From contig CM066031.1 of assembly GCA_033557465.1 (NCBI GenBank), positions 1,228,383,312-1,228,447,311 of the forward strand: a stretch of 64,000 bases of DNA. The letters are read 5' to 3'. The stretch's first letter is position 1; every line of letters begins with the position of its first letter. Below the pieces are notes generated by a model, which was given only the letters and a program-made list of their open reading frames with translations, made no database searches and had not been told where the DNA came from. Shown here piece by piece: positions 44,662-56,445 of the stretch. The position numbers were made by a program, and so were the translations under genes. The DNA is from Ichthyophis bannanicus (lineage: Eukaryota > Chordata > Amphibia > Gymnophiona > Ichthyophiidae).

Positions 44662-45126
44662 GGGCCCAATATTCAAAAAGGCTGATATTCAAATGCCATG
44701 GCAATTAGCCACAGTACTTACACATTGGCAGGATATTCGTAGCAGTTTCTGGATAGGAACTGCTGCTGGATGTCTGGGCTGAGTGGTGCTATCTGGAAAA
44801 ATGCAACCACTTATCTGGTCAGTGCAATAATCAGCCAGCACTTATCCGGATTGCAACTTGGGCCTGCCCTTCATGCTACCCAAGTTGTCCAGATAGTTGC
44901 CAGTGGGATACCATGCTGACTAGATAATGCCAGCACTTATCCAGATAGTGCCAATACACCCTTGCTCCGTCTACTAACTGCCCCTGCTCTACCCAGAGAG
45001 TGCATGGACTGTTTGTGGAGATATTCAGTGATGCTATCTGGATGGTTTTGCTAAGTATTGCAGTCAGCACCCTTACCCAGATGACTTCCTGTTGGCTGAC
45101 CAGCTAAGCGTTCCGAATATTCCCCC
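44662..45126. mobile_element. MITE with GGGCCCAATATTC ends
   Basis: The left end GGGCCCAATATTCAAA and right end …CGAATATTCCCCC are imperfect inverted repeats flanked by TGTA (44658-44661, 45127-45130). The interior is non-coding, with 'ctatctgga' and 'cttatccagat' words repeated in both orientations. A similar end (…gaatatcgggccc) occurs near 58178-58190. Superfamily unassigned. Confidence 0.7.
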
Positions 45127-45243
45127 TGTAGTTTTATTGTCTCTGTACAGTGATTGATTTACCTAAAAGTGAGAAGTCATTGTCTGAGTAGCAAGGAGTT
45201 TTATTTCTTCCATTCATTCTAATTTTTTTTCTTTCCTATTTAG

Positions 45244-45348
45244 ATGTAGAAAACTATCTTGTGGTCTCAGCTGGAAATAATACACAAGCAAATTTGCCAA
45301 ATGATGAAGTTGAATTAAATGCCTTTGTCATACCGGTACCACCAGCAG
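45244..45348 (+). CDS. KIAA0319: Host exon, KIAA0319-like (start of first PKD repeat)
   Basis: 105 bp, flanked by a strong acceptor (long T-rich tract, then TTTCCTATTTAG) and a good donor (CAG|GTAAAG). It starts and ends after codon position 1 (phase 1-1), giving 34 full codons that begin 'VENYLVVSAGNN' and continue '…LPNDEVELNAFVIPVPP'. From memory this matches the segment of human KIAA0319 just before its first PKD repeat (…VVSAGDN…LPDNEVEL.AFV.P.PP) better than KIAA0319L. KIAA0319 is a type I membrane protein with PKD repeats, linked to neuronal migration. It is the only non-repeat coding sequence I recognise; neighbouring exons were not found. The paralogue KIAA0319L is the main alternative. 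Confidence 0.72.
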
Positions 45349-47550
45349 GTAAAGTTTTTATTTTTCATTCTAGAGGAGATAAAAAATTGGAATGCTAAGG
45401 TGAGTCTACTTTGGAAGCTCACAGATTATTCTGCATTCTTACCAGGAACCATTTCACTGTGATTCCCTACAAGAAAACAAATATAAACTATTTTCTCTGC
45501 AGTCAAGCAGGGGAAATGTAGGCCTACTGTACAGGTGAAGGCAAACATGGGTCCTGGTATGCAGAGCTCTCCCTTAGCACAGAGAAGCCTTTTCAGACTC
45601 CTTGAGCTGGCCAAGGTATTCCTCCACTAAGCAGTTCTCTTCCCTTCTCTTCACACTCCCAAATGATCACAGCTCTGCTGTTCTCCTCACAGAAACTCTC
45701 CACATTATTAAACAAAAAAATAAAAAACACAAACCTTATCAGGGAAAATAGCTTAGCCTGCAAACAATACCTTCTCTGCCTACCTCCCCGTTGGCACTAA
45801 ACTCCTCTTGTTTCCCATCTGCACCAGTATCGGCACCAGTACTGGCACCAGTATCTTCCTTGAATCCAATGACAGTGACCATTTACAAATGGAGCACATA
45901 GACCCACCCTAGCAATGCGGCTGCTAGGAAGTCTGATACCACCCAACCCTTCAAGACTGCTCTGAACAAGGCAGACTGCAGAAAGACAAAAAGAGACAAG
46001 TCTTTTGAGAAACATAAGATTAAAGGGCATAGCTCCCATCAACTACAGGAAGAGTACCACCACAAGATCACAACCACACAGCCCTGGAAAATCACCCTTC
46101 ATCAGGGAAACACTACTGCTCAGATCAAGATATCGCAGACCCTCCACCCTAAAACAGGCTTCCCAATCCTGCTCCATTTTCTAATAATGGGGACTTCCAG
46201 AAATGGACCTCTTTGCTTCCCCAGAAAATGTAAAATGCTGCAACTTCAAATTGATCAAACCAGCATCTTTTCTTAAAGTATGCAATGCCTTTTCCATCTC
46301 TTTGATCCACAGGCATATTTATGCATGCCTCCTGTTTTCCTTAATGTTCAGGGTTCTCCAAAAAATAAATTGGGACAAGAGTTTTGTCATCTAATAGCAC
46401 CCCACCTGCTGAGACAGATTTGGTTTCCATTCCTACTCCAGTTGACCAATAACAATCATGTGGAGAGGGAGAAGATCTTCAAGTACCAAGAAACGCAGCC
46501 AGAGACCGAGAAAATGAGGTAGAAAGATCTTAACTTATTTCCCATCACGTTGGGCTTGATTAAGAAGAATTTCCAAGCACATCTTGATAAATTACCCATA
46601 CATCTTATGAACTCCTGAAGGAGACTTTCTTTGGCAGTACTATGCTGAGCATTAGCAGTGAATTTGAGAGACTGGGGTCATACTTCACATACCCTGGCTT
46701 AGAATTGAGGTTCATGACTGCCATAGTATATGCAAAACTAACCCATTTGGAGAAATTGCCCCCCTTAACAAGGATGCCTACTACATCCCAACTTGCAGAG
46801 TCCGTATCTATCAGCCTGGAAATTGAAAGGGAGGTAGTCATCCACTTCACACTCTCTAGCAGGTGTGAAATATCATCCCAGCATCCAGAAAGTCCACAAT
46901 GAAGAAATTATATCAGCTAAAATTGCTACTGTTTATCTGCTGGTCACCCATCAGGAGCTGTGACCTCTATTTCTGTCCATTCCTGCAAGGTCTTTCCTAC
47001 CTTCTTCACTCATCTCAATCAGGACTTGGGACTTTCTCAGTACAAATTCACTTATCACTGGCAGCCTATCATGGCCATATTGAAAGGATATCACTTTCCA
47101 CTCAACCACTAGTAGCCTGCTTAATGAGGGGTATCATGAATCTAAAACTCTCTGTACAAGATTTTCCACCTGTGTGGGATTTGAATATTGTCCTTGCTTG
47201 ACTCATGGGATCACCCCTTGAATTTCTTGGTCAGGCTTCCCTAAAATATCTTACCAGGAAGATGATTTTCCCAGTCACCATAACTATGGTGAGTGAACTT
47301 CAAGCCTTAGTACACTATGCCCCGTGTATTCAGTTCTCTCCTTTCTCACTTATAACAAGTTCTTGCCCAAGATAGTGTCTGAATTCCATCTCAACCAGTT
47401 CATAATTGTCCTCACCTTTTTTCCTGGACCACATTACAGTCAAGTGGTGAAGAAGCTTTGTACTCTGGACTGCAGATATGCCTTTTTATACGACTTAAAG
47501 GGCACCACGTACTTATGTAAGACATTTCGGCTGTTTGTTGCACAATCCAA

Positions 47551-48231
47551 ATAACTGAAACATGGTTCACAGAAAACCATGATTGGGATGTAACTATACC
47601 TGGCTATACTTTATTCAGAAAGGACAGGGTAGGAAGTAGGGGAGGAGGAGTGGCACTATATGTAAAAACTACTATTAAAGCTTTGGAATTACAGAGCTTA
47701 AAAGGGAGAGGGGAGGCATTGTGGGTTAAACTAGAAAGAGGGAAAGAGAAATCAATTTACATTGGTGTGATATACAGACCTCCCTCACAAGAGGAGAGGT
47801 GGACAGAGAGTTAATTGAAGACATGCGCAGCATTGCTAGGAAAGGGGAAGTGCAACTGATAGGAGATTTCAATATGCCAGATGTTGATTGGCACATTCCT
47901 GCTGCAGTATCATCTAGAAGTAAGGAGATCCTGGATTCGCTACAGGGAGAACTATTAAGGCAATTGGTAGCAGCCCCCCACACGTGAAGGGGCCATACTG
48001 GACTTGGTGCTTATCAATGGTGAAAGTGTTTCTGATGTTGTAGTGGGAGATCATTTTGCATCCAGTGATCACCAGATGGTGAGGTTCAGTATTAGGACTA
48101 GGGCTGTTAGAATCCATTCAAAGGCGAGGATCTTAGACTTTAGGAAGACTAACTTTGCGAAGATGGGCCAATACCTCAGGGAGTCGTTAGTTGGATGGGA
48201 ACAGCTGAGGGATTTAGAAAAACAGTGGGAA
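47551..48231 (+). pseudogene. CR1 ORF2, endonuclease part
   Basis: An APE-type endonuclease that nicks target DNA for primed reverse transcription. Conserved blocks are visible (Glu in 'TETW', 'YRPP', 'GDFN', 'SDH') but in different frames, with shifts near 47795 and 47980. The N-terminus is missing. The reading continues after the L1 insertion at 53689. Confidence 0.82.
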
Positions 48232-48366
48232 GGGGGGGCGGAGCCTGATGTCCAGCGGGTAAGACGCTTCGCGCTGAAGCTCCCGAGAGGCCTACTTAGA
48301 ATCCTGACTTAATACCTATACAAACTTACTATTTCGCTCCGGGCTGACCGGGGTACCTCGGGGGGG

Positions 48367-49215
48367 ATGGCGGCCCATAAACCAGCGCGCTTGGACTTCG
48401 GGTCTCCTTCTTCTTCTCACGGAAAACGCTCCAAAACAGAGGTGTCCTCCCCACAGAAGATGGTTCCATTTCGTGAAAACCCCGAAATGCACCTGGAGAT
48501 TTTGGAGGAACTACGCGGCGTGAAGGAATTGGTGCAGTCCAATGGAGAAGCGCTTAGAGCCCTGCGAGAAGACTTTGGAGTGCTCCAGGACCGACTTGAA
48601 AGTCTCTCATTACGGCAGGACAATATGGCGGGGGTCCTCGACTCGCACGCGGTGCGCTTGGGCGCACTGGACAAGGCTGAGCGCCAGATACAGAATCTTC
48701 AAAAAGAGTTAGAAGATAGCAATAATCGAGCCCGTCGCAACAATGTGAGGCTCATTGGAATACCGGAGGGGGTGGAAGCGGGAGATATGAGAGAATTCCT
48801 GCTCAAAACTCTTCCTTCCTTGCTGAAGATCACCTTTCATAAAGAATTGGAAATCGATCGTGCACACCGTGTTCCTACCCACATGGCGCTCAACCGAACG
48901 ACCCCCCGGCCTATTATCTTTCGCTTGCTACGATATCAACAAGTGGAACAAATTTTAAATGCTGCCCGGGCGAACCATCATTTGGAATTTGAAGGTCACA
49001 AAGTCTCCTTCTTCCCTGATTTGGCAAAGCCTACCGTTGACCGACGGAAGAAACTCCTTGCTTTTCGCCCTCGACTTCAACAGCTACAGGCTCGCTTTGG
49101 CCTGTTGTATCCCGCGAAGCTCCGAGTGACTCTCCACAACCAAACCAGGACATTTGAAGATCCTGATCTACTATCAACATTTTTAGACTCCAAAGAAGCA
49201 GAGCAGATGCGCTAA
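48367..49215 (+). CDS. L1 ORF1 RNA-binding chaperone
   Basis: 282 aa, intact. The basic N-terminus is followed by a heptad-rich coiled coil at about residues 35-130 ('LEILEELRGVKELVQ', 'LRALREDFGVLQDRLESL'), then the L1 ORF1 RRM ('RRNNVRLIGIPEGVEAGD', 'KELEIDRAHRVP', 'PIIFRLLRYQQVEQILNAAR') and a C-terminal domain ('FFPDLAKPTVDRRKKLLAF', 'YPAKLRVTLHNQTRTF'). It binds element RNA as a trimer and acts as a nucleic acid chaperone in the ribonucleoprotein particle. No zinc knuckle is present, which argues for L1 proper over Tx1. The start at 48367 is the first ATG after the 5' UTR. Confidence 0.92.
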   Translation: MAAHKPARLDFGSPSSSHGKRSKTEVSSPQKMVPFRENPEMHLEILEELRGVKELVQSNGEALRALREDFGVLQDRLESLSLRQDNMAGVLDSHAVRLGALDKAERQIQNLQKELEDSNNRARRNNVRLIGIPEGVEAGDMREFLLKTLPSLLKITFHKELEIDRAHRVPTHMALNRTTPRPIIFRLLRYQQVEQILNAARANHHLEFEGHKVSFFPDLAKPTVDRRKKLLAFRPRLQQLQARFGLLYPAKLRVTLHNQTRTFEDPDLLSTFLDSKEAEQMR

Positions 49216-49646
49216 TCCAACGACGTGGACTTTTATTTGCCGGCTCTGTCCGCCATTTTGAAGGGCCCGATGCGGCGGTCCTAGTCAAGCACAGGGACTA
49301 CCTGGACTTTCTTTCTTTCTTTCTATGACTTTCGTTTTGTGGTCTCCTATCCCTCCATGATGTGTGCCTCGGTCGGATTCGGAGCACGCACAGTCCTACA
49401 GGTTATGTGTTTTTTCAATTTTGGCCTTCTCTGGGGCTTCTCCCCGCAGACACATGGTCGCCAGTAATTTTTGGGGTTCTGCTTCTTCTCTACCGCGCTG
49501 CGGTTTTCTTCTTTTAATGTGGGGCGCTTCATTGTATTATCTAAGCTTATTTTCTTTTATGTCATATGTACAGCCAGATACAGTCAATATGAGGGACATT
49601 GTGCAATTAGGTGCGCTATCATGCTCAGAATATTTAACTTGTCTGA

Positions 49647-52600
49647 ATGGCTTTATGTAAAATCTTATCACTCAATGTAAAGGGCATTAATAGTCCAATC
49701 AAAAGAAAGAAAATCCTTAGCTATCTTAGCCATGAGCATGCTGATTTAGCGTTTCTTCAGGAAACGCACTTAAACTCTGCTGAAACACTGAAACTCAATG
49801 TTAAGCCTTATATGGTGGCTGCCTATTCTCCCGCCGTTTCCAAACGGTGCGGGGTAGCCATTCTGGTTAAGAAATCTTTGCAAGCTACTGTAATTGATAC
49901 TAGCGCTGATAAGGAGGGTAGATGGGCCCGAGTACATCTTAAGGTTGGAGATAGTGAATTTACATGTATTTGCATTTATGCCCCGAATGTGGACAACCCT
50001 GCTTACTATGCAAGTATTGCGCAGTTGGCACAGGCCTCTGCCAATACTCCATTAATACTTGGTGGTGACTTTAATCAAGTGTTAGACCCTCTGATAGATA
50101 GACAGCCGCCTAGAACGAGTAGTCCACCCAAGAGTCTTGCTACCCTTACAGCTCTGATGCAAGATCTTGCGCTGGTAGATATATGGAGGCTGCTTCACCC
50201 CTCCGACTTAGAGTTCACTTTCTTTTCTGCACCCCATCACTCCCAATCTAGAATAGATTTCTTTCTCATTTCCAAAGCACTGATTTCGCAAGTAGACACG
50301 ACTAGGATTCATCCTCTCCATATCTCAGATCATGCTGCCATATCTTTATCATTACGTGTCACTGCGCGGGACGATTCTCCCCGAGCTTGGTTTTTTGATA
50401 GATCCCTACTGGGTCAAAAAGATTTTCAGGTTGATATAAAGGCTGCTATCCAAGATTATTTTCATTTTAACTCACCCATGACACAGCGGGCTGGGCTTGG
50501 TGGGAGGGTTTTAAAGCATCTATCCGTGCCACTATAACTAGCTATCAAATTCGGCAGGGGAAACAAAGAAAGCAGCATTTACTGATTCTAGAGCAGCAGA
50601 TACAAGCTGGGGAGCGTCTCCTCACGTCCCGTACTGACCCATGTATTTTACTCCGTTTACAACGCTTGCGTTTTCAATACAATCAGCTTTTGTATACTGC
50701 TGCTGTTAAAAATATTGAATCACAACAAGGGCTATATTATCGGGAAAATAATCGTGCTGGCAAATTATTAGCAAATGCCCTAAAAGGTCGAAAAGAAGCC
50801 AAGCGTGTTACCGCCCTCCGTAATCCGTCGGGGGGGGGCTTGGTCACTAAAGATACCGAAATCTTAGAACTCTTTCGTGATTTTTATACTCGGCTTTATC
50901 AATCCGAATGTGATTTTGAGCCAGATGTATTTGAACGCTTACTTTCAGGGGTACAAAGACCGACCCTATCTGATGAAGATAGAGTGGCCTTGGACACGCC
51001 ATTTACTGTCTCAGAAATTCATTCTGCTATCAAGAAATGTGCCTCAGGTCGAGCCGCAGGCCCAGACGGTCTCCCTGCTGAATTCTACAAAACCTTTCAC
51101 GCTGACTTAGCTCCAGTTTTGAAAATTTATTTTTCTGCTTTGGCCGAGGAGGGTTCTCCTTCTGGGTCCTTTTCAATGGCAAATGTAGTAGTTTTCGAGA
51201 AAGAGGGGAGAGACCCGCAACTAACAGCTAATTATCGTCCAATTTCCCTCCTAAACGCGGACTATAAAATCTTTGCCACCATTCTCTCTACCCGGCTCTC
51301 GGATAGGATGCCTACCTTAATACACCCAGATCAATGCGGTTTCATTCCTGGTAGATCAACTGCTGACAATGCTCGGACTCTATGCCATGTACTGACTACC
51401 GCAGTTAATCTCGATCGCCCATTTGTTGGCCTCTCACTTGATGCTGAGAAGGCCTTTGATCGCTTAGAGTGGCCCTTCCTGTTTGCAGTCCTCCGCTGGT
51501 ACGGATTCGGGGAAGGTTTTCTCCGTTGTCTTCGCACCATGTACGCACAGCCTACAGCCAGTATATGTGCCAATGCTTTAAAGTCTCAGCCTTTTCCCCT
51601 TCAACGCGGCACTCGCCAGGGATGCCCACTGTCTCCACTCCTCTTCGATCTTGCACTCGAGCCCTTGGCTTTACTAATCCGGCAATCGGAGGTGATTCAT
51701 GGAGTCCCCTTCACCCATAGGGAAATCAAAATTTCAGCATATGCTGATGATCTTATGCTTTTTGTCTCTATAGACTCAGTACCGGCTGTCCTAGAGCAAA
51801 TTGGTAAATACTCACAACTGTCCGGTTATAAGATAAATTGGACCAAGTCGGTAGCCTTTCCATTAAATCCTTTGCTTCATCAGGCAGATATGCAACCCTT
51901 CCCCTTTTTATGGCAACCTCGCATGGTCAAATACCTTGGGGTACACTATTGTTCTCCTTTGGAAGACACTATCTCCTTCAATGCCAAAGACTTAACCTCT
52001 AAAGTCCGGGCGCTTACTCACCGCTGGACTCCTTTAACACTTACCTGGTGGGGTCGATTAGAAACCATAAAAATGATGATTGTTCTGAAAGTGAATTATA
52101 TCTTAGAAATGGTGCCCTGTCTCTTCCCTCGGCGTATATATAAAGATATAGAGGGTCTTCTGACTAGATACCTGTGGCAAAACAAGACACCTAGGATAGC
52201 GAAACACAAGCTGCAAGCAAATAAGGAAAATGGGGGTGTCAGATTCCCCGATTTCCTGAAGTATCATCAATCTTTTCTTCTCAAACAAGGCGCTCGTTGG
52301 CTGGAAGATCCAGTACCGAGTAGACCTGTGTGGCTAGACATAGAAGAGGACCTTTGCAAACCGATTCCTCTTACTTTTCTCCCTGGTATGACTCTCCCAT
52401 CAGACTCCCACTTTCCACCAATGCTTTTAGACACCTTAGGTGCCTTTAATAATCTCATACACTCTTTAGACTCCCGACTCTGTCCGATAGACAAGCTCCC
52501 ACTTTGGTACAACACTCGATTTCGAATACAAAATAAACCGATGGCGTGGAGCCCCTGGTACACTAGGGGCATTTGGATTCCTAGTCAGTTGTTTCATGAA

Positions 52601-53437
52601 GGTCGCTGGAAAACTTTTAGTGAATTGCAAATTGAATTTGGTCTCCCAGCGAAACACTACTTTCAGTTGGTGCAACTTCAGCATTGCCTTCGGAGTGCTA
52701 AGGTGCTCCCGCCATCGGCCTCCCCTACACAAGGTTGGTTGGAGACTATCCGATCTATCGGTAGCTCACCGGGTGTAGCATCCAATTTTTACAAAACCTT
52801 ATGTAATGCTATAACTAGGGATACCCCTATAGCGCAGAAAGCATGGGAGAGAGAATTGCATGTGACTTTGACCCCGGAGCAATGGAGCCTTGTCTGGAGT
52901 AGAGTGACACGGGTCTCCCGATCCGCCTCACTCACTCAGACACTCTTCTTTCTGGCCCACCGGTGTTTTTACACTCCTGACAGATTAGCCAAATGGAACA
53001 CTACTCAGGGCAATAGTTGTTGGACATGTCATGCGGCCATTGGTTCACTACCTCATGTTATGTATGAATGTCCCGCACTACAGTATTACTGGAGTCGGGT
53101 CTGGGGTCGTATCCAGTCTATTTTGCACTTTCAAGAGCCCCTTACTTGGAGGATAGTGGGACTTCGCTCAGCTGCGGGGATCCCCTCTCTTCCAAAAAAG
53201 GCTTCCTTCCTTTTGGACTTTATGCTTGGCATTGCTATTTCCCTAATTACGAAATACTGGAAAAATAGCTCCCAGCTGAGCCCTAATGAATGGTGGAATC
53301 ATGTCTGTCTTTACAGTAAATATGAACAAGTACCTCGTATGTTTGCTTCCCCCATTCAGACTCCTCATCATCGGTCTAAATGGAAGATGCTCAATGACTA
53401 TGTACACTCTGCTCAATGCTCTCATCTGACTGTCTAA
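49647..53437 (+). pseudogene. L1 ORF2 endonuclease / reverse transcriptase (one frameshift)
   Basis: About 1263 codons, interrupted only by a single frameshift near 50490 (the frame ending at 50537 resumes as 'WAWWEGFKASIRATI' in the next). N-terminal APE endonuclease: 'LSLNVKGINSP', 'FLQETHLN', 'YAPNVDN', 'LGGDFNQ', 'SRIDFFLIS', 'ISDHAAISL'. RT in the second part: 'YRPISLLNADYKIFATIL', 'CGFIPGRSTADN', 'SLDAEKAFDRLEW', 'RGTRQGCPLSPLLFDLAL' and the catalytic 'AYADDLMLF'. A C-terminal Cys/His motif 'CWTCHAAIGSLPHVMYEC' lies near residue 1120. It performs target-primed reverse transcription. Confidence 0.93.
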
Positions 53438-53688
53438 ATTTGTATATATCTTTGTCCCATGATTATGCTGTATCGCAGATACTCTTTTGATTGTTTTGAT
53501 GTATAATCACTGTTGTTTGGAAGCGCTCACATACTGACATAATCAGCTAGAGAAGAAGCGTGGGGGTGGGGGGTAATTGGGTTTACTTTTCTTTATTGTA
53601 TAATTGTTTTGTCTCCTTTGGTGTGTTGTTTCTTTTGTTTGTTGCAAAATGAAAATAAAATTTAAAAAAAAAAGAAAAACAGTGGGAA

Positions 53689-55684
53689 AAACTGAAAGGG
53701 GATATTTTAAGGGCAACCAAACCTTTTGTTAAAATGGTAAATAAAGGTAAAAGGAAAAGGAGACCACTATGGTTTTCGAAAGAAGTAGCTGAAAAAGTGA
53801 AGAAAAAGAGGGAGGCCTTCATGAAATACAAGAGATCACAGAGAGAGGAAGACAGGCATCTGTATTTGGAAAAACTTAGAGAAGCTAGCAAAGTAGTCAA
53901 GAAGGCAAAGATTCAAAAGGAGGAGGAAATAGCCAATGCAATAAAATGGGGGGATAAGACATTTTTCAGATATATTAGTGAGAAGAGGAAGGGCAAGAGT
54001 GGTATTGTCAGACTCAAGGGTGCAGGGGAGGAATACGTAGAAGCTGATAAGGATAAAGCGGAATTGCTTGACAGATATTTTTGTTCTGTGTTCACAGATG
54101 AAGAACCAGGAGCAGGACCTCAGAAAACACCCACAAACAGGAACATAAGCAAAGGACATCTTGAACAATTCTCAAAAGACTGTGTTCGTGAGAAACTAGC
54201 TCAACTTAAAGTAGACAAAGCGATGGGACCGGATGGGATACACCCGAGAATACTGAGGGAAAATTGGGGACGTTCTAGCACCTCCACTGACTGACCTTTT
54301 CAATGCCTCGTTGGAGTCGGGAGTGGTGCCAAAGGACTGGAGAGAGGCTCATGTGGTGCCTTTACACAAAAGCGGAAGTAAGGATGTGGTTGAAAACTAC
54401 AGGCCGGTTAGTTTAACTTCGGTGGTGAGTAAATTATTGGAAACGCTGCTGAAAGAGAAAATAGTGAGGTTTCTGGAGTCCAGCGGATTACAGGATCCAA
54501 GGCAGCATGGATTCACCAGAGGAAGGTCTTGTCAGACAAATCTGATTGATTTCTTTGACTGGGTGACCAGGGATTTGGACCGAGGGAGAGCCCTAGATGT
54601 GGTGTATTTAGATTTCAGTAAAGCCTTTGACACTGTTCCTCACTGGCAACTTATAAACAAACTGAGCACCCTAGGGATGGACCCTAAAGTTACTGCTTGG
54701 GTTAGAAATTGGTTGGGTGGGAGGCGACAAAGAGTACAGGTAAATGGAGCTCACCCTGAGGAGAAGGATGTTATCAGTGGTGTGCCCCAGGGATCTGTCC
54801 TTGGTCCGATTCTTTTTAACATCTTTGTTAGTGATATAGCGGAAGGGCTTTCAGGTAAGGTTTGCCTCGTTGTGGATGATACCAAAATCTGCAATAGAGT
54901 AGACACCCAGGAAGGGGTAGATAACATGAGGAGGGATCTAGCTAAGCTTGAAGAATGGTCTAGAATTTGGCAGCTGGGATTTAATGTTAAAAAATGTAAG
55001 GTCATGCATTTGGGCTGCAGCAATCCAAGGGAGCAATATAGTATAGGGGATGAAATACTTTTGTCCACTAAAGAAGAGCGGGACCTAGGCGTGGTTGTGT
55101 CTGATGATCTTAAAGTAGCTAAACAGGTAGAAAAGGCAACGGCAAAAGCTAGAAGGATGCTTGGGTGCATACAGAGAGGAATGGCTAGCAGAAAAAAGGA
55201 GGCGATAATGCCTCTGTATAAGTCTTTGGTGCGACATCATTTGGAGTATAGTGTGCAATTCTGGAGACCGCATCTTCAAAAGGATGTGAACAGGATGGAG
55301 TCGGTGCAGAGGGTGGCTACTAAAATGATTAGTGGTCTTCATTATAAAGCATATGAGGACAGACTGAAGGATCTTAATATGTACACCTTAGAGGAAAGGC
55401 GGGATAGAGGTGATATGATTGAGATGTTTAAATACCTCCGTGGCATAAATGTTCAGGGATAGAGCCTCTTTCAATTGAAAGCAAGTTCTGCTACAAGGGG
55501 ACATGGGATGAGGGTGAAGGGAGATAGATTCAGGAGTGATATGCGGAAATATTTCTTTACGGAAAGAGTAGTGGATCCGTGGAATAGTCTCCCAGTGGAG
55601 GTGGTAGAGATGAGGACAGTAACTGAATTCAAAAAAGCATGGGACAAACACAGAGGATCTCTAAAGGTAAAAAGGGGACTGTTG
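53689..55684 (+). pseudogene. CR1 ORF2, reverse transcriptase part
   Basis: Continues the endonuclease part after the L1. The linker is lysine-rich ('RPLWFSKEVAEKVKKKREAF', 'KTFFRYISEKR'), followed by 'KVDKAMGPDGIHPRILRE'. A frameshift near 54265 leads into 'ENYRPVSLTSVVSKLLE', 'QHGFTRGRSCQTNL', 'VVYLDFSKAFDTVPH', 'SGVPQGSVLGPILFNIF' and 'VVDDTKI', where the usual F/Y-A-D-D has become VVDD while both Asp residues remain. A stop at 55460-55462 precedes the typical C-terminus 'RVVDPWNSLPVEVVEM' (to 55684). Inactive copy. Confidence 0.9.
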
Positions 55685-56445
55685 TAGTTCTTATGGAAGG
55701 ACAGACTATATAGGCCATGTGGTCTTTATCTGTCGTCATATTTCTATGTTTCTATGTAACTCAGGCAAACTTGTATCCGAATTTGGGGGTGGGGGGGGAG
55801 CAACCACCTGGCTCTCAGAATGCATAGACTTTTGCTATACAAATCCAGTCATCAACCACTAGGTAGGATTGAAGCTCACCAGTAATACCCATCACCAATT
55901 TAAGATCAGCTCTGCTTGCGGACATCTATAGCACAGCCACGTGACTGATAATCCATACATTCACTATACATTGATATCTGGACTACTCTTTCTCACAAGA
56001 CCGTGCTTTCGGACAGGCAATTCTTCATAACCTCTTTGCTCCATAATCCACCTACTGGTCCACAGAATAATTTCTAGCCACCTTTCATTTGTCACCGAGT
56101 CACTAAACTAAATACTCTTTCAACATAGTGACCCTCAGTTTTCTATTCCCCAGACTGTGTGCCTACATTCACCTTGCTTACCTGTAACATGGCTTTTCCA
56201 TAGACAGCAAGGGAATGCAGTCATACTTACCCTCCCACCTACCCCTCTAAAACAAAAGATCTCCAGAACATAAAACAGCTGTATCAATGACTGAGGAGAA
56301 GAGGGAGGTTTACTGCTTAGTGTAGGAATACCTGCACCTGGTCAGAGGAGCTCCACACCTGGGATCCACTGGATGACATCATCCATAAAATGTGGCTACA
56401 TTCTCCTGCTATACACAGAGAAACCAATTTACAGGTAAGCAATTT

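Larger units (their letters stand above)
48232..53672 (+). mobile_element. Full-length L1-clade LINE with 16-bp target duplication
   Basis: A 5.44-kb non-mammalian L1. It starts with a G-run (gggggggcggagcc), has a short 5' UTR (48232-48366), ORF1 (48367-49215), a spacer of about 430 bp, ORF2 (49647-53437), a 235-bp 3' UTR and an A-rich tail. The duplication agaaaaacagtgggaa is perfect at 48216-48231 and 53673-53688. It inserted into the CR1 between the endonuclease and RT. Only one frameshift was seen, in ORF2, so the insertion is recent. Confidence 0.95.
47551..55756 (+). mobile_element. CR1-clade LINE, split by an L1 insertion
   Basis: 5'-truncated CR1 in two parts, 47551-48231 and 53689-55756. 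The first encodes the endonuclease ('ITETWFTENHDWDVTIPGY', 'GVIYRPPSQ', 'LIGDFNMPDVDW', 'LDLVLINGES', 'SSDHQMVRFSI') and the second the linker, RT and C-terminus. The 3' end has 'ggtctttatctgtcgtcata' and 'tttctatgtttctatg', the octamer-type CR1 tail. It sits in the tyrosine recombinase region of DIRS element 2. Confidence 0.88.
45490..56445 (+). mobile_element. DIRS element 2 (old, nested host of CR1 and L1)
   Basis: The left end 'ttctctgcagtcaagcaggg' and the right end (inverted 'tttctctgtgtatagcagga', about 56385-56430) resemble the DIRS element 1 termini. Near 56175-56215 lies an internal complementary region ('cttgcttacctgtaacatgg', 'gacagcaaggga'). Coding remnants: 'DLFASPENVKC' (about 46203-46235), the RT/RNase H end also seen in element 1; 'IAPHLLRQIWFPFLLQL' (about 46400-46450); and tracts matching the tyrosine recombinase of element 1 ('KFLPKIVSEFHLNQF' versus 'KFVPKVASTFHVNQ', about 47355-47400). 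Stops and frameshifts are frequent, so it is older than element 1. It begins about 140 bp downstream of the host exon and is interrupted at about 47551-55756. Confidence 0.8.
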
